In this document: one piece after another, positions 9,008 to 17,693 of the stretch
Layout: the number at the start of each line of letters is the position of its first letter
Numbering within the stretch: the first letter of the stretch is position 1
Source: Synechococcaceae cyanobacterium SM2_3_2
GTDB taxonomy: Bacteria; Cyanobacteriota; Cyanobacteriia; Thermostichales; Thermostichaceae
Assembly (NCBI GenBank): GCA_012031565.1
Contig: JAAUUM010000013.1
Span: forward strand, 1-37,958
Length of the DNA stretch: 37,958 nt
Reading direction: 5' to 3'
Notes under the pieces: generated by a model
Seen by the model: only the letters and a program-made list of their open reading frames with translations
The model's database searches: none
What the model was told of the DNA's origin: nothing
Translations under genes and position numbers: made by a program

Positions 9008-10396
9008 TTAACTTCTATGTTGCGCTTGCCAGTCCAGCCAAGCCATCATCTTGCCTGGATTGAGCAGGCCATGCGGATCCGCCAATTGTTTGAACTGGAG
9101 CTGTTGATTGCGGTTGCTGGCGTCTTTCTTCTGGAGCCGATCCAAGATATGAGCATGGCAATCATGCACATGGACGCCCTGATCCTGGTGAGCCTGCATG
9201 ATCTGGCGCAACCGTTCTTCGCTGGTATAACGCACCAACTGCCCGCCCGATGGGATCACCTTGCCCCCCAACCGGAGATACTCCAGATGAATCATCACCT
9301 CCCCTTGGAACTGGTGATGCAGGTGGGTCATGGCCATCAATTCTGGGTCATCCGGGAATAGTGTGTCGATATAGGTGAGGCTGGCATCGCTGGTGCGGGC
9401 ATGGAGAGTGGTGTGGTTGAAACCATACTCCATCAGGGTGACGCCCTTGTTGGCCTGCTCCGCCGATTTGATATGGCTGATCTCGCCGCCAAACTGTTGT
9501 ACCAACTCCCGTAAGGGATCCATTGAATAGGTATCCACCAGCACTAGGGCGGCACTGACTCGATCCTTGAGATAGGGCTTGAGAGCCACAAAGTAGCTGG
9601 GGATGGGCCAAGCATGAACGCTGATCATGCGGGTGATGATGCCGTCTGATATGCCCAGTTGATGACCAAACCGTGCTGCCTGCATAAAGTCGCCAAAGGT
9701 GACAATGCACTCACACCAGGCATAGGCTTTGGCCAGCGGCATCTCCAGCTCGGTGATGATGCCATTGACGCCCCAGGCATGGCTGACTTGATGAACCGCC
9801 TCCCCCCGCAGTTCCAAAACTTGAGGATTAGCCTCCATCGTCACCACCCGCAACCCCAAGATATTGCCTGGTTCTCGCAGCACTCCATAGCGAATCGAGC
9901 CAATACCCCCAAAGCCGCCACCAACAAAGCCACCCACGGTAGCAGTCCGAAAGGTGGAGGGAGCCATTCGCACTTCCCAGCCTATTTGGCGGGCTTCTCT
10001 CTCCATCGCCATCAGTTTGACTCCTGGCTGTACCCGCATCACCCCCGGCTTCATCCACACAATCGATTGCATCCGGGTGGTGTCCAGCAACACGCCCCCT
10101 GCCAGTGGTACCGCTTGACCATAGTTGCCCGTGCCCGCTCCCCTTAGCGTTAAAGGGATCCCGTGCGTGACACAAGACTGGATCACTCGGATCACCTCGG
10201 CCTCGGTGGTGGGAAAGACCACGATATCGGCACATTTTCCGGCCAGTTGCTGACTCAAAATCGGACTAAAGGTGTGCCAATCAATCGAGAGCTTGGCCAG
10301 CTGTTGGGGATCCGTGGTGTGATGGATCCCGTCCAAATCTTGAATGAGCTGATGGATGGGATAGATGGCTGTGGCATCGGGAGCAGCAAGAGTCAT
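9008..10396 (-). CDS. FAD-binding oxidoreductase, GlcD/glycolate-oxidase-like
   Basis: The 462-residue protein has a vanillyl-alcohol-oxidase-type FAD domain. Visible parts are the strand-turn IVVFPTTEAEVIRVIQSC, the Gly-rich LTLRGAGTGNYGQAVP that binds the FAD pyrophosphate, and the GG-rich ATVGGFVGGGFGGIGSIRYG segment near residue 155-175. A less conserved substrate-cap half follows. Members oxidise 2-hydroxy acids, and some are electron-transfer dehydrogenases. The substrate here is undetermined. No iron-sulfur partner subunit (GlcF-like) is adjacent, so it may act alone. It is convergent with htpG. Confidence 0.85.
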   Translation of the reverse strand: MTLAAPDATAIYPIHQLIQDLDGIHHTTDPQQLAKLSIDWHTFSPILSQQLAGKCADIVVFPTTEAEVIRVIQSCVTHGIPLTLRGAGTGNYGQAVPLAGGVLLDTTRMQSIVWMKPGVMRVQPGVKLMAMEREARQIGWEVRMAPSTFRTATVGGFVGGGFGGIGSIRYGVLREPGNILGLRVVTMEANPQVLELRGEAVHQVSHAWGVNGIITELEMPLAKAYAWCECIVTFGDFMQAARFGHQLGISDGIITRMISVHAWPIPSYFVALKPYLKDRVSAALVLVDTYSMDPLRELVQQFGGEISHIKSAEQANKGVTLMEYGFNHTTLHARTSDASLTYIDTLFPDDPELMAMTHLHHQFQGEVMIHLEYLRLGGKVIPSGGQLVRYTSEERLRQIMQAHQDQGVHVHDCHAHILDRLQKKDASNRNQQLQFKQLADPHGLLNPGKMMAWLDWQAQHRS

Positions 10397-10570
10397 GGCA
10401 GCCTGTTCTTACTTCAATCAATGGGTCGTGGGCCTAGGCTAGAGTATGGCCCCACGGTAAGATGTGCCTAATGTTACGAAAGAAGCGAAACAAGGGATCC
10501 CTTACCCTGTCCAGAAAAGCCGGATAATTACCGGACACCTTAGGGGATCAGTCAATATAGGGAAGTAGTG

Positions 10571-10711
10571 ATGAAGGCGATCGCCAGGGCAGACCTGAAA
10601 GGGGAGGGCCTTTCCGAAGACCGCATCCGGGATCTATTTGTGGCCCACTATCAGGACTATGCCGCTTCTCGCCGCTCTGACCTGAAAGAGGATCCCGAGG
10701 ATGTTGGGTAA
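10571..10711 (+). CDS. Possible 46-residue acidic/charged protein
   Basis: A short frame starts with ATG at 10571, preceded by AGGGAA about seven bases upstream, and ends with TAA at 10709-10711. The product begins MKAIARADLKGEGLSED and is rich in Asp, Glu and Arg, predicting one or two helices and no membrane segment. I do not recognise it. It contains the only GCGATCGC (classical HIP1) I noticed in the window, at 10577-10584. The good ribosome-binding site supports it; the small size and lack of recognised homology argue for caution. Confidence 0.4.
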   Translation: MKAIARADLKGEGLSEDRIRDLFVAHYQDYAASRRSDLKEDPEDVG

Positions 10712-10739
10712 ACAGATCGACTCCCAAGCCAGAGGGATC

Positions 10740-11000
10740 CTAGCCGTTCTGAACTCGCTGCTCAAACTCAGTGCGGGTGGATTCCACCAGAGCCAGCGCG
10801 TCGGGATAGTGCTCGGGTTGGGTTTCTTTGAGCCAAGCCAAGAGGCGAGCCAGTTGGGCCGTACACAGATCGAGATCTGCTTGAAAGATGATGGCGGCGG
10901 CCATGTGCTGGGCATAGTTGGCGGGGTGACCTTGGGCGGCCAACTCAGCCGTGAGGGCAGCTAGAGCCTGTTGACGGATCGGTTCAGAAGAGGGTGGCAT
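10740..11000 (-). CDS. Conserved-looking small helical protein, unknown function
   Basis: The 86-residue product is predicted to be all-helical with alternating Ala/Leu/Gln and acidic residues (HMAAAIIFQADLDLC; LARLLAWLKETQPEHY), with no signal peptide. I do not recognise the family. It is divergent from rpsT with only 62 bases between the start codons, so its promoter must overlap that of rpsT. No clear ribosome-binding site precedes the ATG at 11000. The balanced amino-acid composition makes this frame much more credible than the overlapping frame on the same strand. Confidence 0.6.
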   Translation of the reverse strand: MPPSSEPIRQQALAALTAELAAQGHPANYAQHMAAAIIFQADLDLCTAQLARLLAWLKETQPEHYPDALALVESTRTEFEQRVQNG

Positions 11001-11019
11001 CGCTTGGGGGTGTAAGCGT

Positions 11020-11025
11020 TACAAT
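11020..11025 (+). promoter_or_regulatory. Candidate -10 element for rpsT
   Basis: TACAAT, a 5/6 match to TATAAT, lies 38 bases before the rpsT start. No good -35 hexamer is seen at normal spacing, so this is tentative. Confidence 0.35.
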
Positions 11026-11062
11026 GGGATGCTGCTAATCAAACCTTAACTCAAAAACTCCC

Positions 11063-11371
11063 ATGCCTCGGATTAAATCTGCCATTAAGCGCGTCAAAAT
11101 TTCCGAACGGAATCGTCTACGCAACAAGTCAGTCAAGTCTGCCGTCAATACCTCGGTCAAAAAGGTTTTCACCTTGGCGGATGCTCATACTGCTGACCAA
11201 ACGGCCACCCCTTTAGATCAGGTTCAAGACGCCGTCAACAAAGCCTTTAGCCGCATCGACAAAGCGGTCAGCAAAGGGATCATGCACAAAAATACCGCCA
11301 ACCGCCGCAAAGCCCGCTTGGCCCGTTGTTTGGCTCATGTCAGTGGATCCAGCTCCACCAGCGTTGCCTAA
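11063..11371 (+). CDS. rpsT: 30S ribosomal protein S20
   Basis: The 102-residue basic protein begins MPRIKSAIKRVKISERNRLRNK, the conserved 16S rRNA-binding N-terminal helix of S20 (SA.KR.R..E.RR..N). It has the C-terminal helix signature IDKAVSKGIMHKNTANRRKARLA. S20 binds helices at the base of the small subunit early in assembly. It is followed 91 bases later by tatD in the same direction, a pairing common in cyanobacteria. Confidence 0.98.
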   Translation: MPRIKSAIKRVKISERNRLRNKSVKSAVNTSVKKVFTLADAHTADQTATPLDQVQDAVNKAFSRIDKAVSKGIMHKNTANRRKARLARCLAHVSGSSSTSVA

Positions 11372-11462
11372 CTGAAGTCGGCCTCACTCAAGTTGGGGCA
11401 TGAGCTAGACTGCTCAAGCATAGGGGCGACCTCCCAAGTGACCTTTTCCTCAGATTGCACCC

Positions 11463-12281
11463 ATGACACCCACGTTGCCGCAGCCGGAGATGCCGCTGGT
11501 GGATACCCACGTTCATCTCAACTTTGATGCCTACGTCGATGACCTCGATCAGGTGGCACAGCAGTGGAGAGCGGCGGGGATCGCCCAGGTGGTACATTCC
11601 TGCTGCCGCCCCTCCGAATTTCCGCAGTTACAGGCGGTGGCTGATCGCTTCCCTGAAGTATTTTTGGCGGTGGGCTTTCATCCCCTAGAGGCAGCCCACT
11701 GGGATCCCGATCAGGCAGAGCAGATCGAGCGATATGCCCAAGAGGATCCCCGTGTGGTGGCCATTGGGGAGATGGGATTGGATTTTTATAAGTCGGATCC
11801 CGCCACCATCGAGCTGCAGTATCAAGCCTTCCAAGCGCAAATTGAGATTGCTCAAAACCGGGATCTGGCTCTGATCATCCATTGTCGAGATGCAGCAGAA
11901 GCGACACGCGATCTGCTCGATCAACTGGATCCTGACCATCGCTTGCGGGTTGTCATGCACTGTTGGAGTGGATCCCCTGAGGAAACCAGTTGGTTTGTGG
12001 AGCGGGGTTGCTACATCAGCTTTAGCGGCATTGTCACCTTCAAAAGTGCCCGGATGGTGCAAGCCTCGGTATTGACCGTTCCTCTCAACCAGCTCTTAGT
12101 GGAAACCGACTGTCCTTTTTTGGCCCCGGTACCCCATCGAGGTCAACGTAACGAACCGGCCAATGTGGTGCATGTGGCGCGTAAAGTGGCTGAGCTGCGG
12201 CAGTTGCCCCTCGACCAGATTGCTGCCCAAACAACCCGCAATGCCCAGCACTTATTTCGATTGCCATCCATCGGGACATAA
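11463..12281 (+). CDS. tatD: TatD-family metal-dependent hydrolase/DNase
   Basis: This 272-residue TIM-barrel hydrolase has all the metal-ligand motifs of the family: DTHVHL (HxH) near residue 14, GEMGLDFY (Glu), IHCRDA (His), MHCWSG (His) and LVETDCPFLAP (Asp). TatD proteins are 3'-5' exonucleases acting on DNA and RNA, linked to oxidative damage repair. No membrane segment is present. In many cyanobacteria the next genes are rpoB and rpoC, but here a sugar-binding protein follows after 138 bases. Confidence 0.92.
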   Translation: MTPTLPQPEMPLVDTHVHLNFDAYVDDLDQVAQQWRAAGIAQVVHSCCRPSEFPQLQAVADRFPEVFLAVGFHPLEAAHWDPDQAEQIERYAQEDPRVVAIGEMGLDFYKSDPATIELQYQAFQAQIEIAQNRDLALIIHCRDAAEATRDLLDQLDPDHRLRVVMHCWSGSPEETSWFVERGCYISFSGIVTFKSARMVQASVLTVPLNQLLVETDCPFLAPVPHRGQRNEPANVVHVARKVAELRQLPLDQIAAQTTRNAQHLFRLPSIGT

Positions 12282-12419
12282 GTTCTAGACAACTTTAAGG
12301 CAGGATCCCGTCAGTTAGCCAGAGGTCAAGCAGATAGGTCAAGAGATAGGTGATAACGCTGTCTTAACGTCAGAGCAGTATTCTGAACTAGCTGATTAGC
12401 TATTTCTCAGGACACCTGC

Positions 12420-13775
12420 ATGAACTCACGCAACGCTCTCATTTTGGGATTAGGGATCCTTGCCACGGCAGGGGTCGCTGATTTTGCTGCCACCAGTTTT
12501 GCCCAAGATTCTCCCGCCGAAGTGCCCGTTTGGATTGCCTTCACCGACAATCGTTTGGAGTGGACGCAAGAAAAAGCAGCCGTCTTCAATGAAGCCTACC
12601 CCCAATACAACGTGGTGGTAGAAGGTTACGCCAACTACGAAGAGATCCAACAGGCCACCGATTTGGCCATTCAGCAGGGCAGCGCCCCGGCGGTGGTGCA
12701 GTGGTTTGAGGTGGGCACCCAGCGCGCCCGCGATTTTGGCTACTTCAAGTCCATTGCCAATGCCCTCGATGGTCGGGACGAAGTGGAAGGGATCCCGGTC
12801 AACTTTGATGACTTCATCCAGCCGGTGGTGAGCTACTACACCCTGGATGGCGAATTTACCTCTATGCCTTGGAACAGCTCCAGCCCGATCCTGTACAGCA
12901 ACACCGCCCTGTTGGAAGCAGCTGGCATCGAAGCACCTCCTGCCACCTGGGCCGAGTTGACCGCCGCTTGCGAAGCGATTATGGCCCTGGATGATGCTCC
13001 CGATGGATGTATCACCTGGCCCAACCACGGCTGGTTCTATGAGCAGTGGATGGCTCAGCAGGATGCCGAATTGGCCAACAACGAAAACGGTCGGGGGCTG
13101 CGGGCCGATCAGTTATTCCTGAATACTGACCCCTCTGTGGCCATCGCCACCTGGTGGCAGGAGATGGAAGATCAGGGCTACTACCTCTACAGCGGTCGTC
13201 AACGGGATTGGGCCGCCACCGAGCAAGCCATCCAGACCGGCACCGTGGCTATGGTCATCACCAGCAGCGCAGATGCCGCCAACATTACCAACGCCGCTGC
13301 TGAAAATGAGATTGAATTGGTGACCAGCCGTATGCCCTACAACGAGGAAGTGGGCTGGACGGGCAACCTGATTGGTGGGGCCAGCCTTTGGTTGGTGGAT
13401 GAGTTAGAGCCTGAGGTGGAAGAGGGTGCATTGGCCTTTATGCTGTGGCTCAACAACACTGAGAATGCTGCTGAATGGCATCAAGTGACGGGCTACCTGC
13501 CCATTCGCCAAAGCTCGGTAGAACTGCTGGAGTCTCAAGGTTGGTTTGAAGAAAACCCCAACTTCTTCACCGCCAGCGACCAAATCAACAACTCCACTGT
13601 GACCATCGCTACCCAGGGAGCCTTGTTGGGATCCTTCCCCCAAACCCGTGACATCATCACCCAGACTATGGAAGAGCTGATGCTCAATGGTGGGGATCCT
13701 GTGTCGGCTATGAGTGCTGCCAATGAAGAAGCCAATGCCCTTTTGGCCGAGTACAACTCTCTTTACGAAGAGTAA
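12420..13775 (+). CDS. ABC transporter extracellular solute-binding protein, family 1 (UgpB-like)
   Basis: The 451-residue protein has an N-terminal signal peptide (ALILGLGILATAGVADFAATSFAQ, with cleavage likely after SFA). The family-1 binding-protein core follows: VPVWIAFTDNRLEW, KAAVFNEAYPQYNVVV, and the hinge segment FTSMPWNSSSPILYSNTALLEAAGIEAPPATWAELTAAC. The overall look is of a sugar or glycerol-3-phosphate binder. No lipobox cysteine is seen, so it should be soluble in the periplasm. No permease or ATPase gene lies beside it, so the rest of the transporter must be elsewhere. A strong intrinsic terminator follows at 13895, consistent with a single-gene transcript. Confidence 0.9.
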   Translation: MNSRNALILGLGILATAGVADFAATSFAQDSPAEVPVWIAFTDNRLEWTQEKAAVFNEAYPQYNVVVEGYANYEEIQQATDLAIQQGSAPAVVQWFEVGTQRARDFGYFKSIANALDGRDEVEGIPVNFDDFIQPVVSYYTLDGEFTSMPWNSSSPILYSNTALLEAAGIEAPPATWAELTAACEAIMALDDAPDGCITWPNHGWFYEQWMAQQDAELANNENGRGLRADQLFLNTDPSVAIATWWQEMEDQGYYLYSGRQRDWAATEQAIQTGTVAMVITSSADAANITNAAAENEIELVTSRMPYNEEVGWTGNLIGGASLWLVDELEPEVEEGALAFMLWLNNTENAAEWHQVTGYLPIRQSSVELLESQGWFEENPNFFTASDQINNSTVTIATQGALLGSFPQTRDIITQTMEELMLNGGDPVSAMSAANEEANALLAEYNSLYEE

Positions 13776-13814
13776 TCGCAGTCCAGACTGATGAGGCCCG
13801 CGAGGGTAAATACG

Positions 13815-13836
13815 CTAGGTAGATACTAGGTAGATA
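13815..13836. repeat. 11-bp tandem duplication
   Basis: CTAGGTAGATA is duplicated at 13815-13825 and 13826-13836, between the sugar-binding-protein gene and its terminator. Confidence 0.9.
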
Positions 13837-13894
13837 ACTGTCCGGGTCTCAGCTCTAATTTGGCTCACTCTAACTTGACTCAAGAACAAAACTA

Positions 13895-13946
13895 GGGATC
13901 CCTTTGGTTGACTCAGAAGTAGTTACCAAAGGGATCCCATTTTTTT
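13895..13946 (+). terminator. Rho-independent terminator built from two GGGATCCC copies
   Basis: GGGATCCCTTTGGT (13895-13908) pairs perfectly with ACCAAAGGGATCCC (13925-13938), a 14-bp stem with a 16-base loop. It is followed by a run of T at 13940-13946 and a further T run shortly after. It would end the transcript of the sugar-binding protein. Each arm contains a full copy of the genome's abundant palindrome. Confidence 0.9.
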
Positions 13947-14005
13947 GAATTTTTGGAAGTCCTGGGCAGCCTTGATCGAAACAACGGGAGCGAGTGCCCT
14001 ATCCT

Positions 14006-16006
14006 CTAAGCCATATCTGAACGCATGTACTCTTGATACAGTTGTGTGATAATTTCGATGCCGAGGCGAGAGGTGCCATCCAATTCTTGGGAATGTAATT
14101 TGTGATAGGCCGCCAAGATTGCTCCAACCGGATAGGGAGAGACTTGATACTCTTGCTTGCCCAAAAAGAGTTCGGAAAAATGATTGACCAGCTCTCGGAG
14201 TTCTTGCATATCATGGCGAGAGATCTCCATCTCTAATACGCTGCCCAAGCGGGCTCGCATCACTTGAAACGATTGCTGTGACGTATTGATCGCCACTCGC
14301 TTGCCCAAGCGCTCGACTGCAATAGAGATGATCTTGTCACGATTACACTTCACAATAAATTGATGTCGGGCCGCAAAGCGCAATTGCACTTCTTCGATGA
14401 ACCGCTCTCGACTCAAAATCGGGATCCCTTCTTCCTCAAGTTTGATGCCATATCCTCGCAATTTGTGATACTGGTTGAGGATCGACTGATCATAAAAGGA
14501 TCCAGCTAAATTACGCCAATAGTTGATGATGGTGACTTCATTTGCACTAATACTGGAAAGATAATCTTCACTCAAAATATATTGCAAATGAGCAGTATAA
14601 AGCTGGCGGAAATTTTCATCGATCAAAGATGACTTAGGCACCCATGAAGCGCCGTAGCCCGTCCGCACCCCATCGGGCAGACAATCAAAAATGCCCTCAA
14701 AAAATTGTTGGGTACTAAAGTTTAAGAACTTATCTTGATCTCGTAGGCGTTTGATCAGCTCCTGCTTATTTTCTTCTTGGTAGAGATCAATAATCCGGTG
14801 AGCCGATTCAACATCTTGACGGAGTTTCTTGAAGTCCCCAGGCTTAACCAACTCGATCTCGCCGTTATTCTCCACCTCGATCAAATCTTGAACCAAGCCC
14901 GCATCGGCCAAAGTCATGTCACTATCAGCATCTACGGTAATCAGTTGAGCCAAGGCCCGACGACGGATCCGCACGTCACTTGCCATTAAGCTAGCGATAT
15001 GGGAAGGAGTGGATCCCACCTGGGGTAGCTCACCAATCCGGTAGAGAGTATAGAAGTAGCGACTGAGCAGCCGCGCCAGCAGCTCTTGGTTGGGTAGATC
15101 GTTGTACTCTAGATAGGCTCGCAAACAGACCTGAAAGGCCACATTGGGCAAAAGAGGACAAACCTCGACAATGAGGGCGTAGATGGCCTGTAAATGGGGA
15201 TGAAAGCGGCGAGGGATAGCTTCTGCCCTTAGTCCCCGCAGCAGAAACTCCTCATCCAACACATCTTTGGGGGTGAAAATCAGCGTTTCTTGCCAAAGCG
15301 CATCGTCGGTAGGCCGCGCCAACAGGGGCCGCAGCGGGTCAATCATCTGCTCCACCACCATCTGGGTGTACAGATCCCGGATCTTGTGGACTTGTAGCCG
15401 CTCAAAAATCTGGGCTAATCGGTCAGCACGAAAGTCCTCAATGGAGACTAGACCCGTCATGTGGCCAATTCGGCCATCCGCCATCGGAAACTTATAGGTG
15501 ATCTGAGCGGTGGCTTCTGGAGAAAGCACCGATGTGCCGGTCAGCTCGGGTCGGATCTGGAGGGGGCGCAGCAGGCGACTGGTTTCGCCGGGGCTAAAAC
15601 AACTCCAGGCAGCTCGGGTCAGGGCCAGCCGTCCTAAAGCCGCTCGAAATTGCTTCGCATCGAGATCCTGAAGAGTGACCTCATCGCCCTCATTCCGTTG
15701 GATCCCGAGGCCATCTAAATTGCTTGCACCCGAATGCTGCACTGTCCGGCGAGGGGAGGGTAGGGAACGGGATTGAGCGGTGGTACGGACATCAGCCACA
15801 GGAGCCTCAGTTGTCTGAGCGTTGGTTGTCTGAGCGTTGGTTGTCTGAGAATTGGTTATCTGAGAATTGGTTATCTGAGAATTGGTCAAGAGCAGATCAG
15901 TTTGTGGTGGCGCTTCCAACTCCAATGGATTCCCTTCAGAAACATCTGTAGGGATCCTACGAGGAACCTGATTGGTATGAGAGTTAGGGGCCATTACAGT
16001 AGCCAT
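14006..16006 (-). CDS. Large protein of unknown function with N-terminal pentapeptide repeats
   Basis: This protein of about 666 residues is not one I recognise. The first 110 residues are low complexity and include five tandem copies of a five-residue unit (T-N-S-Q-I/T or T-N-A-Q-T) encoded by 15-bp DNA repeats at 15811-15885. The remainder, from about residue 115, looks globular and mostly helical, with conserved-looking segments such as IFTPKDVLDEEFLLRGL, HPHLQAIYALIVEVCPLLP and a charged helix around IIDLYQEENKQELIKRL. There are no membrane segments or recognised catalytic motifs. A GTG at 16024 is an alternative start, but the ATG at 16006 has GAGGAA about ten bases upstream. It is the only gene between the sugar-binding-protein terminator and the cyanate cluster. 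Confidence 0.75.
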   Translation of the reverse strand: MATVMAPNSHTNQVPRRIPTDVSEGNPLELEAPPQTDLLLTNSQITNSQITNSQTTNAQTTNAQTTEAPVADVRTTAQSRSLPSPRRTVQHSGASNLDGLGIQRNEGDEVTLQDLDAKQFRAALGRLALTRAAWSCFSPGETSRLLRPLQIRPELTGTSVLSPEATAQITYKFPMADGRIGHMTGLVSIEDFRADRLAQIFERLQVHKIRDLYTQMVVEQMIDPLRPLLARPTDDALWQETLIFTPKDVLDEEFLLRGLRAEAIPRRFHPHLQAIYALIVEVCPLLPNVAFQVCLRAYLEYNDLPNQELLARLLSRYFYTLYRIGELPQVGSTPSHIASLMASDVRIRRRALAQLITVDADSDMTLADAGLVQDLIEVENNGEIELVKPGDFKKLRQDVESAHRIIDLYQEENKQELIKRLRDQDKFLNFSTQQFFEGIFDCLPDGVRTGYGASWVPKSSLIDENFRQLYTAHLQYILSEDYLSSISANEVTIINYWRNLAGSFYDQSILNQYHKLRGYGIKLEEEGIPILSRERFIEEVQLRFAARHQFIVKCNRDKIISIAVERLGKRVAINTSQQSFQVMRARLGSVLEMEISRHDMQELRELVNHFSELFLGKQEYQVSPYPVGAILAAYHKLHSQELDGTSRLGIEIITQLYQEYMRSDMA
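15811..15885. repeat. 15-bp in-frame tandem repeat, five copies
   Basis: Units of the type TTGTCTGAGCGTTGG occur at 15811, 15826, 15841, 15856 and 15871. One internal change (GC to AA) and one G-to-A change mark the later copies. They encode five successive pentapeptides near the N-terminus of the unknown protein. Confidence 0.95.
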
Positions 16007-16225
16007 CGCGTTGGTGTTCCTCACGTCTTAGTCAACAAAACTGAGGATATGCCCTCAGTTTGCCCCATCACTACAACGCCTTATCGAACCACCTACTAAA
16101 GAGTAACCTTAGGTTTGCATCAAGTAAATGCTACGGCTTAAACCCAAGGGCACAGGGATCCCACTTATAGCAATGGTGTCCAACCCACCCACCGGACTGG
16201 ACACAGACACTTAGGATAAAGGTAA

Positions 16226-16247
16226 AACTCAGCCAGAACTCAGCCAG
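16226..16247. repeat. 11-bp tandem duplication downstream of cynS
   Basis: AACTCAGCCAG is duplicated perfectly at 16226-16236 and 16237-16247, just past the cynS stop. Confidence 0.9.
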
Positions 16248-16266
16248 GAGGGAGGATCCCTGGAAT

Positions 16267-16707
16267 CTACCACTTTTTGTAGGGCAGGAACTTGCCAGAC
16301 ATGATCACCTTGACCCGATCCCCTTTGGGATCCTCTTCTTTTTCCACATCAAGGGTAAAGTCAATGGCACTCATGATGCCGTCACCAAACTTTTCGTGCA
16401 CCACGGCTTTGATCGGCATACCGTAGACCTGCATGATCTCATAAAAGCGATAGATCAAGGGATCCGTCGGCACCACTGGCCCCAACCCTTTCGAGGGCGG
16501 CTCCAACAACTCCACCACCACGCTGGGATCCAAACCTAAAGCAGCAGCGATGCCATTGGCTTCTTCTTCAGAGGCACTGGCCTGCCGATAAAAGACGGAG
16601 GCAATCCAGACCTCATCACGACCCAACTTGGCTTCCAGGTCGGCAAATGAAATCCCTTTGGCTTTTTTGGCAGTCAAGAGTTTCTCGGTGATCACGGGCA
16701 CAGACAT
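16267..16707 (-). CDS. cynS: Cyanate hydratase (cyanase)
   Basis: The 146-residue enzyme decomposes cyanate with bicarbonate to ammonia and CO2. The N-terminal helical DNA-binding-like domain is followed by the catalytic core [20 protein letters not shown] and [10 protein letters not shown]. The catalytic residues Arg87, Glu90 and Ser113 are all present and correspond to Arg96, Glu99 and Ser122 of the E. coli enzyme with a constant offset of nine. The start at 16707 has GGAG about nine bases upstream. The frame is open to 16770 but upstream residues do not match the family. It is last in the cynABDS order, 86 bases after the ATPase gene, so imported cyanate would be converted directly to usable ammonia. 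Confidence 0.96.
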   Translation of the reverse strand: MSVPVITEKLLTAKKAKGISFADLEAKLGRDEVWIASVFYRQASASEEEANGIAAALGLDPSVVVELLEPPSKGLGPVVPTDPLIYRFYEIMQVYGMPIKAVVHEKFGDGIMSAIDFTLDVEKEEDPKGDRVKVIMSGKFLPYKKW

Positions 16708-16793
16708 AAGGAAAAGCTCCAAAACACACAATAGACAAGGAATAGAACTGAGAAGACGACAACAATGCAAACTGGGGATCCTGGAGGGGATCC

Positions 16794-17693
16794 CTATCGG
16801 ACACGGGCTGCTTCCACCGCCCGCGTTTCTTGGGAGAGGTGCAACTCCATCGCTGCCTTGAGGTCGTGATAGGCAGGGTGCTGATCTAGGCTTTCCCGGT
16901 GGCGGGGACGGGGGAAGGGCACATCCAACACCTGGGCCACCCGAGCCTGAGGGCCACGGCCCATCATCACGATTCGGTCAGACAGCAACAACGCCTCCTC
17001 AATGCTGTGGGTAATCAAGATCACCGTCTTGCGACGAGATTCCCAGATTCGCTCCACCTCATCCTGCAAGAAGCCCCTGGTCAAGGCATCCAAGGCCCCA
17101 AAGGGCTCGTCCATCAGCAGGATCTGTGGATCGATGGCCAGGGCACGGGCGATGCCAACCCGTTGCTTCATGCCCCCGGATAACTCGTGTGGGTGTTTCT
17201 TTTCGGCCCCTCGCAAACCCACCAAATCGATATGGGTCTGCACCACATTGGCCATGTCAGCCTTAGACATCCGGGGATGAACCGTCTCCACCGCAAAGCG
17301 GATATTGCCCTCCACCGTCATCCACGGCATCAGCGAGTAGTTCTGAAACACAATGCCCCGATCTGGCCCTGGTCGAGTCACCACCTGACCGTTGATGATC
17401 ACCTCTCCGGTGGTGGGTTGATCGAGACCCGCAATGATGTTGAGCAGGGTGGATTTGCCACAGCCCGAGGGGCCGATGATAGTAACAAATGTGTTGGGGT
17501 CAACGGTCAGGTCGATGGGATCAAGGGCGGCATAGTCTTTGGATCCCCGCCCCAAGATCTTGTCGGCAAAGGTGCGACGCCCAGCATAGATTTTAGTCAC
17601 CTGCCGCAGTTGTAGCTGGGGATGGGCTTCAGTAGAGCTGGAAGGGATCCCAGGCTGAGCGATGGGGGAGGCGAAGTGAGGGGATGTCATCAT
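16794..17693 (-). CDS. cynD: Cyanate/nitrite-type ABC transporter ATP-binding protein
   Basis: The 299-residue NrtD/CynD-type ATPase has Walker [11 protein letters not shown]-loop [10 protein letters not shown], signature LSGGMKQR, Walker [13 protein letters not shown] and H-loop ITHSIEEAL. It energises uptake through the adjacent permease. The start ATG (17693-17691) overlaps the permease stop as ATGA, which implies translational coupling, and a second ATG follows directly at 17690. There is no C-terminal binding-protein-like domain of the NrtC kind, so one ATPase presumably forms a homodimer. Confidence 0.93.
   Translation of the reverse strand: MMTSPHFASPIAQPGIPSSSTEAHPQLQLRQVTKIYAGRRTFADKILGRGSKDYAALDPIDLTVDPNTFVTIIGPSGCGKSTLLNIIAGLDQPTTGEVIINGQVVTRPGPDRGIVFQNYSLMPWMTVEGNIRFAVETVHPRMSKADMANVVQTHIDLVGLRGAEKKHPHELSGGMKQRVGIARALAIDPQILLMDEPFGALDALTRGFLQDEVERIWESRRKTVILITHSIEEALLLSDRIVMMGRGPQARVAQVLDVPFPRPRHRESLDQHPAYHDLKAAMELHLSQETRAVEAARVR

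Noticed and set aside
10540-10570. Possible glutamine riboswitch (GGAAGTAG motif) before the 46-codon frame
   Set aside because: The short motif is present, but I could not find the three-helix junction sequences of the glnA motif around it.
10634-10915. 93-codon minus-strand frame overlapping the 86-aa gene
   Set aside because: It overlaps the better-composed frame at 10740-11000 and is rich in Ser/Pro/Trp, with no recognisable features.
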